Made by a program: the position numbers and the translations under genes. A model generated the notes under the pieces. It saw only the letters and a list, made by a program, of their open reading frames with translations, was not told the origin of the DNA and did no database searches. From Thermoproteota archaeon (GTDB lineage Archaea; Thermoproteota; EX4484-205; JAAOZP01), in NCBI GenBank assembly GCA_026414125.1, contig JAOAJQ010000021.1, positions 2,770-11,774 on the forward strand: 9,005 nt of DNA, read 5' to 3'. How positions within the stretch are numbered: the first letter of the stretch is position 1; the number at the start of each line of letters is the position of its first letter. Below, in pieces: positions 6,539 to 9,005 of the stretch.

Positions 6539-7201
6539 CTAGCCGCGGCGTCTAAGCTCTTTCTCAACATATCTACCCCTGCTTCCTATCTCCCTAAGCC
6601 TCTCCTCAACTCGTGCAGCAGATTCTCCAGCTGAAGCCCTGTAGCCTTTAAGGAAAAGCTTCATCAGTGTTTCAGAATCATGAAGCATAGTCAGGTTTGA
6701 GAAAAACGTGTAAACGTCCTCAGCCTTCTTCTCAACTTCGTTTGAAAACTCTCCCAAGCCGAAATCTATCAGTGTCAGCCTGTCCTCTGAGACAAGCACG
6801 TTTGAAAGCGTTAAGTCGCCGTGAACAATCCCTACTGAGTGAAGTCTTCCAACCGAATCTCCAAGCATACTTATTAGGCTTGCAAACATGCTTGAGCCCT
6901 GCATGTTTCTTAGACTTTGGCTTCCGGCATAGCTCATTATTATTCGGCCCTCGACAGGGTTCACATGGTAGACGAAGGGCGTGTTCACCCCAGCCTTCTT
7001 AGCCGAGCTCAGGAGGGACGCTTCCCTAATTGTTCTCGAACGCCTTATCAAATCATCGAGTTCCCTAACCCTGTAGCTCTTAGCGACCCTAGTCTTCACA
7101 ACAACCTCCTTTCCAAACCATTCGCAGAGGTCTACAATTGCCTCTGCACCCTGGTAGAGGGTTTTAATTAGAGTACAACCCTGGGGGAGGAGCCTTAACA
7201 T
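6539..7201 (-). CDS. bud32: Bud32/PRPK-type atypical kinase-ATPase, KEOPS subunit (220 aa)
   Basis: Bud32 is a small RIO-like kinase/ATPase that partners Kae1 in KEOPS, which makes t6A at position 37 of tRNAs reading ANN codons. The motifs are complete: YQGAEAIV (16-23) as the nucleotide loop, VVVKTR with K36, LDDLIRRSRTIREASLL (48-64), HGDLTLSN (127-134) with catalytic D129 and N134, and IDFGLG (145-150) with metal-binding D146. The basic tail RGRYVEKELRRRG matches the family's C-terminus. The ATG at 7201 overlaps the end of Kae1 by 38 bases in another frame. It is supported by a strong GAGGTGGAGG ribosome site (7209-7218) seven bases upstream. This start places 16 residues before QGAEA, longer than the handful usual in archaeal Bud32. 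Last gene of its operon. Confidence 0.97.
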   Translation of the reverse strand: MLRLLPQGCTLIKTLYQGAEAIVDLCEWFGKEVVVKTRVAKSYRVRELDDLIRRSRTIREASLLSSAKKAGVNTPFVYHVNPVEGRIIMSYAGSQSLRNMQGSSMFASLISMLGDSVGRLHSVGIVHGDLTLSNVLVSEDRLTLIDFGLGEFSNEVEKKAEDVYTFFSNLTMLHDSETLMKLFLKGYRASAGESAARVEERLREIGSRGRYVEKELRRRG

Positions 7202-8165
7202 CGCTCAGCCTCCACCTCGGTTTAACAACAGACTCTTCAACATTAAGGGACTCTCCCAGCCTGTACTGCACAATCCCCTCCCAAGCGATCATGACGCCGT
7301 TGTCAGCATAATATTCAACAGGATAATCAAGGAAGACGGCTTTCCTCTCCCTACACATTTCTCCAGCCATCTCCCTGAGCCTCCGGTTTGCACCTACACC
7401 GCCTGCTATTATGAACTCATTGAGTCCAAGCATCGCCATAGCCCTCTCTGAAACCTCTATCAGCATTGAGAAAGCTGTTTCCTGTAGCGAGAAGCAAAGG
7501 TCTTCAACCGGCTCCTTCCCAACGAGGCTTTCAAGCATGGTAAGCATTCCGGAGAAGGACACGTTCATACCCTTAACACTATAAGGCAGCCTTATCAGCC
7601 TGCTCGACTTTGAAGCCAACTCCATAACTCTCGGACCACCTGGGAATCCAAGGTCAGCTTTCCTAGCGAAAGCATCGATGAGGTTTCCGACGGCAATATC
7701 CTCAGTCTCCCCGAGAACCACATATCTTCCCTCAGAAGGATGAATAACCTGTGTGTTGCCTCCGGAAACATAGAGCACAATCGGGTTAGCGGCCTTGGTT
7801 AAAGCCCTTGCGATCTCCACGTGCGCAGCAGCATGGTTAACCCCTACTAGGGGTTTTCCAAGCTTTATAGCAATCATTCTCGCTAGGGCGGCTCCAACCC
7901 TTAAACACGGCCCTAAGCCTGGGCCGCGTGAAAAGGAAACCAAGTCTATGTCTTCAACACTTATTTTAGACAACACCTCCTGAAGAGCATTAGACGCGTT
8001 CTGAAGATGATGCTTCGCAGCCTCACTCGGATGTATTCCGCCTGATGAAGGCCGGTAAACCCTGCGAACGTCGCAAAGAGCCTCGAAAGGAGGATGCTTC
8101 ACAACACTTATGCCGAAAGTGTGAGCAGTGGATTCAATGCCGATGCAAGTGAGACGCTCCTCCAC
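7164..8165 (-). CDS. kae1: Kae1/TsaD/Qri7 family tRNA threonylcarbamoyltransferase, KEOPS catalytic subunit (333 aa)
   Basis: Kae1 transfers the threonylcarbamoyl group from threonylcarbamoyl-AMP to A37 of ANN-decoding tRNAs (t6A), together with Bud32, Cgi121 and Pcc1. It has the ASKHA fold with a bound metal. Signatures run in order: GIESTAHTFG (9-18), SSGGIHPSEAAKHH (40-53), SRGPGLGPCLRVGAALAR (79-96), VNHAAAHVE with metal ligands H111 and H115, LYVSGGNTQVI for nucleotide binding, GETEDIAVGNLIDAFARK, PYSVKGMNVSFSGMLT, AGGVGANRRLREM, and YADNGVMIAWEG with the third ligand D288. The length is typical of an unfused archaeal Kae1. The start is GTG at 8165, 17 bases after the S27ae stop, with GGAGG at 8178-8182 as ribosome site. 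The other two KEOPS subunits are not in the window. Confidence 0.98.
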   Translation of the reverse strand: MEERLTCIGIESTAHTFGISVVKHPPFEALCDVRRVYRPSSGGIHPSEAAKHHLQNASNALQEVLSKISVEDIDLVSFSRGPGLGPCLRVGAALARMIAIKLGKPLVGVNHAAAHVEIARALTKAANPIVLYVSGGNTQVIHPSEGRYVVLGETEDIAVGNLIDAFARKADLGFPGGPRVMELASKSSRLIRLPYSVKGMNVSFSGMLTMLESLVGKEPVEDLCFSLQETAFSMLIEVSERAMAMLGLNEFIIAGGVGANRRLREMAGEMCRERKAVFLDYPVEYYADNGVMIAWEGIVQYRLGESLNVEESVVKPRWRLSDVKAPPPGLYSN

Positions 8166-8182
8166 AGGCTAGACGCTCCTCC

Positions 8183-8344
8183 TCATCTTCGGAACTCAGT
8201 GTAGTTGCATGCGCCGCAGTGCCACCTGGGCTTTCCCTCCTTGTGGAACGCCATAACCCTGCCGCACCTAGGACACTTCCTGTTCCTAAGCCTTATGGAG
8301 GCCTTGCTCACGTCAACCTCGTAATACTTCACAGTGTCCTTCAT
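8183..8344 (-). CDS. rps27ae: 30S ribosomal protein S27ae (eS31, 53 aa)
   Basis: This short gene reads MKDTVKYYEVDVSKAS at its start and ends CNYTEFRR. It encodes a small-subunit ribosomal protein built around a C4 zinc ribbon: KCPRCG in the middle and HCGACN near the end provide four cysteines separated by about 15 residues. In eukaryotes the homologue is made as a ubiquitin fusion. Here, as usual in archaea, it stands alone, and 53 residues is normal. Its ATG overlaps the S24e stop as ATGA (8341-8344), so translation is probably coupled. It is followed after 17 bases by Kae1; its own stop codon directly abuts the GGAGG that serves Kae1. Confidence 0.96.
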   Translation of the reverse strand: MKDTVKYYEVDVSKASIRLRNRKCPRCGRVMAFHKEGKPRWHCGACNYTEFRR

Positions 8345-8700
8345 CTCTTACCACCGGCTGCCTTAGCCTTCATCTCCATCCTCATCTTCTTAAGCTCCTC
8401 TTTCCTGCGCTTCTTCTCTTCCGGAGGCAGGTTTGCAACCCTGACGTGCATGGGCTCGATCTTGGCGTACTCCGGTGAAAAGTAGATATGTGCCTCTCCG
8501 ATTGACGATTGTCTGCCTGAAATGCTTTTAAGGCTCTTAACGTAGACTGCTTCGACGGGGGCTCTTTTTAAGACTGAAACAGCCTCTCTGGCTTCAGCCA
8601 TGGTGGGAGTCTTACCCCCCGGGTGCGGAATTTCAAACAGTATTTCCATCCTCTTTAAAAGAGGATTCCCAACCTCTTTAAGTATCCGGATCTCCATCAT
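8341..8700 (-). CDS. rps24e: 30S ribosomal protein S24e (119 aa)
   Basis: S24e is a small-subunit ribosomal protein shared by archaea and eukaryotes and absent from bacteria. The N-terminus MMEIRILKEVGNPLLKRME matches the family's MEI-I-N-LL-R pattern. VYVKSLKSISGRQSSIGEAH in the middle is the family signature (K-K-FGR--A-G-A---Y), and the tail after residue 92 is strongly basic (KKRRKEELKKMRMEMKAKAA), as expected for rRNA contact. Two adjacent ATGs (8700 and 8697) are possible starts; the family usually begins MEI, so 8697 is equally good. It heads the S24e-S27ae-Kae1-Bud32 operon, with a TATA box at 8731-8736. Confidence 0.95.
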   Translation of the reverse strand: MMEIRILKEVGNPLLKRMEILFEIPHPGGKTPTMAEAREAVSVLKRAPVEAVYVKSLKSISGRQSSIGEAHIYFSPEYAKIEPMHVRVANLPPEEKKRRKEELKKMRMEMKAKAAGGKR

Positions 8701-8730
8701 GTGGCTGTGCTTCCCCCACGGTGGTCAGGC

Positions 8731-8736
8731 TTTAAA
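8731..8736 (-). promoter_or_regulatory. Probable TATA box for the S24e-S27ae-Kae1-Bud32 operon
   Basis: TTTAAA is set in GTTTAAAG on the minus strand, centred about 33 bases before the first S24e ATG. Normal archaeal spacing would start transcription near 8708, leaving a leader of roughly eight bases. The G-rich GTGGGGG at about 8716-8722 would then lie upstream of the transcript and would not be a ribosome site. The rest of 8701-8877 shows no open frame or RNA gene I can support. Confidence 0.5.
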
Positions 8737-8877
8737 CATTACTGTAGGCAACCTAGAGCTATATTAGGATGGAAAAGAGTTCATAGACGCTAGGGAAATG
8801 CAGGCCTCGCATGCTATAACATGACTTAAAGACAGCCGGCTTTACGCAGGACTAACTGTGACTCTGACTGAACCAAG

Positions 8878-9005
8878 CTAGCCGCACGTCTTCATCGTCT
8901 CAACGATTTCCAAGACCGTTTTTTTAGAAGACTCGTTAACCTCTATCATTACCACGCCTTCCCCCGGCTGCCCGTATACTACTATGGAGCCGTAAGGTGC
9001 TGTTT
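8878..9005 (-). CDS. Probable GTP-dependent dephospho-CoA kinase (DUF359 family), C-terminal 41 residues only
   Basis: Only the last 41 codons and a TAG stop are in the window. They read TAPYGSIVVYGQPGEGVV, then MIEVNESSKKTVLEIVETMK and a short end. The GS-VVYGQPGEGVV element resembles the C-terminal part of the archaeal DUF359 family, which phosphorylates dephospho-CoA with GTP in the last step of CoA synthesis. The position directly upstream of S24e on the same strand is the usual archaeal place for this gene, often next to spt4, and that supports the call more than the short fragment does. The catalytic part lies outside the window. It is separated from S24e by 177 bases, with a TATA box for S24e in between. 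Confidence 0.7.
   Translation of the reverse strand, partial: TAPYGSIVVYGQPGEGVVMIEVNESSKKTVLEIVETMKTCG

Noticed and set aside
8790..8877. tRNA-like string on the minus strand (CTTGGTTCAGTCAGAGTC) after the CoA kinase stop
   Set aside because: It resembles a D-arm, but no anticodon stem, T-arm or acceptor pairing could be traced downstream.
1..9005. CRISPR array, insertion sequence, prophage or defence system
   Set aside because: No spaced direct repeats, transposase-like frame, terminal inverted repeats or phage/defence motifs were seen. Apart from one unrecognised gene and the aspartokinase-like protein, all genes are housekeeping.

Overview
The window is ordinary, gene-dense archaeal chromosome. 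It carries archaeal ribosomal proteins (S15 of the long archaeal type, S24e, S27ae), the Kae1 and Bud32 subunits of KEOPS, an archaeal RecJ-like DHH phosphoesterase and the end of a probable GTP-dependent dephospho-CoA kinase. Genes are tightly packed with 4-base start/stop overlaps, starts at TTG and GTG occur, and TTTAAA-like TATA boxes lie about 30 to 40 bases before start codons. AGG/AGA arginine codons are frequent, which suggests a thermophile, possibly a TACK-group (Thermoproteota-like) lineage. That placement is inference and cannot be settled from this sequence.

Layout. (1) Positions 1-2859, all minus strand, read in the order XTP/dITP pyrophosphatase, an unrecognised 221-aa protein, ribosomal S15, and a RecJ-like protein cut by the left edge. 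S15 has its own TATA box and overlaps the RecJ start by ATGA. (2) Positions 2860-2923 are a compact divergent promoter. (3) Positions 2924-6488, plus strand, form a three-gene threonine operon joined by 4-base overlaps: threonine synthase, homoserine dehydrogenase, and an aspartokinase-fold protein with two ACT domains. (4) Positions 6489-6538 are a 50-base convergent gap. (5) Positions 6539-8700, minus strand, read S24e, S27ae, Kae1, Bud32. (6) At the right edge is the C-terminus of the dephospho-CoA kinase, 177 bases upstream of S24e.

How the genes work together. The plus-strand operon covers the homoserine-to-threonine branch, but no homoserine kinase is visible. Its third gene is the most unusual item in the window. 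It keeps the length, part of the kinase fold and both ACT domains of an aspartokinase. However, the motifs that bind ATP and aspartate (KFGG, the SxGE region, GRGGSD, WTDV) appear to be lost. It may be a pseudoenzyme acting as a regulatory, amino-acid-sensing partner of the ACT-less homoserine dehydrogenase translated just before it, or of a catalytic aspartokinase elsewhere. The minus-strand right-hand cluster joins two small-subunit ribosomal proteins to the t6A tRNA-modification machinery, a well-known archaeal arrangement.

No tRNA, rRNA, CRISPR array, insertion sequence or prophage gene was found. No gene-free stretch exceeds 300 bases. The two longest gaps (1394-1588 and 8701-8877) contain promoters and otherwise unexplained sequence.
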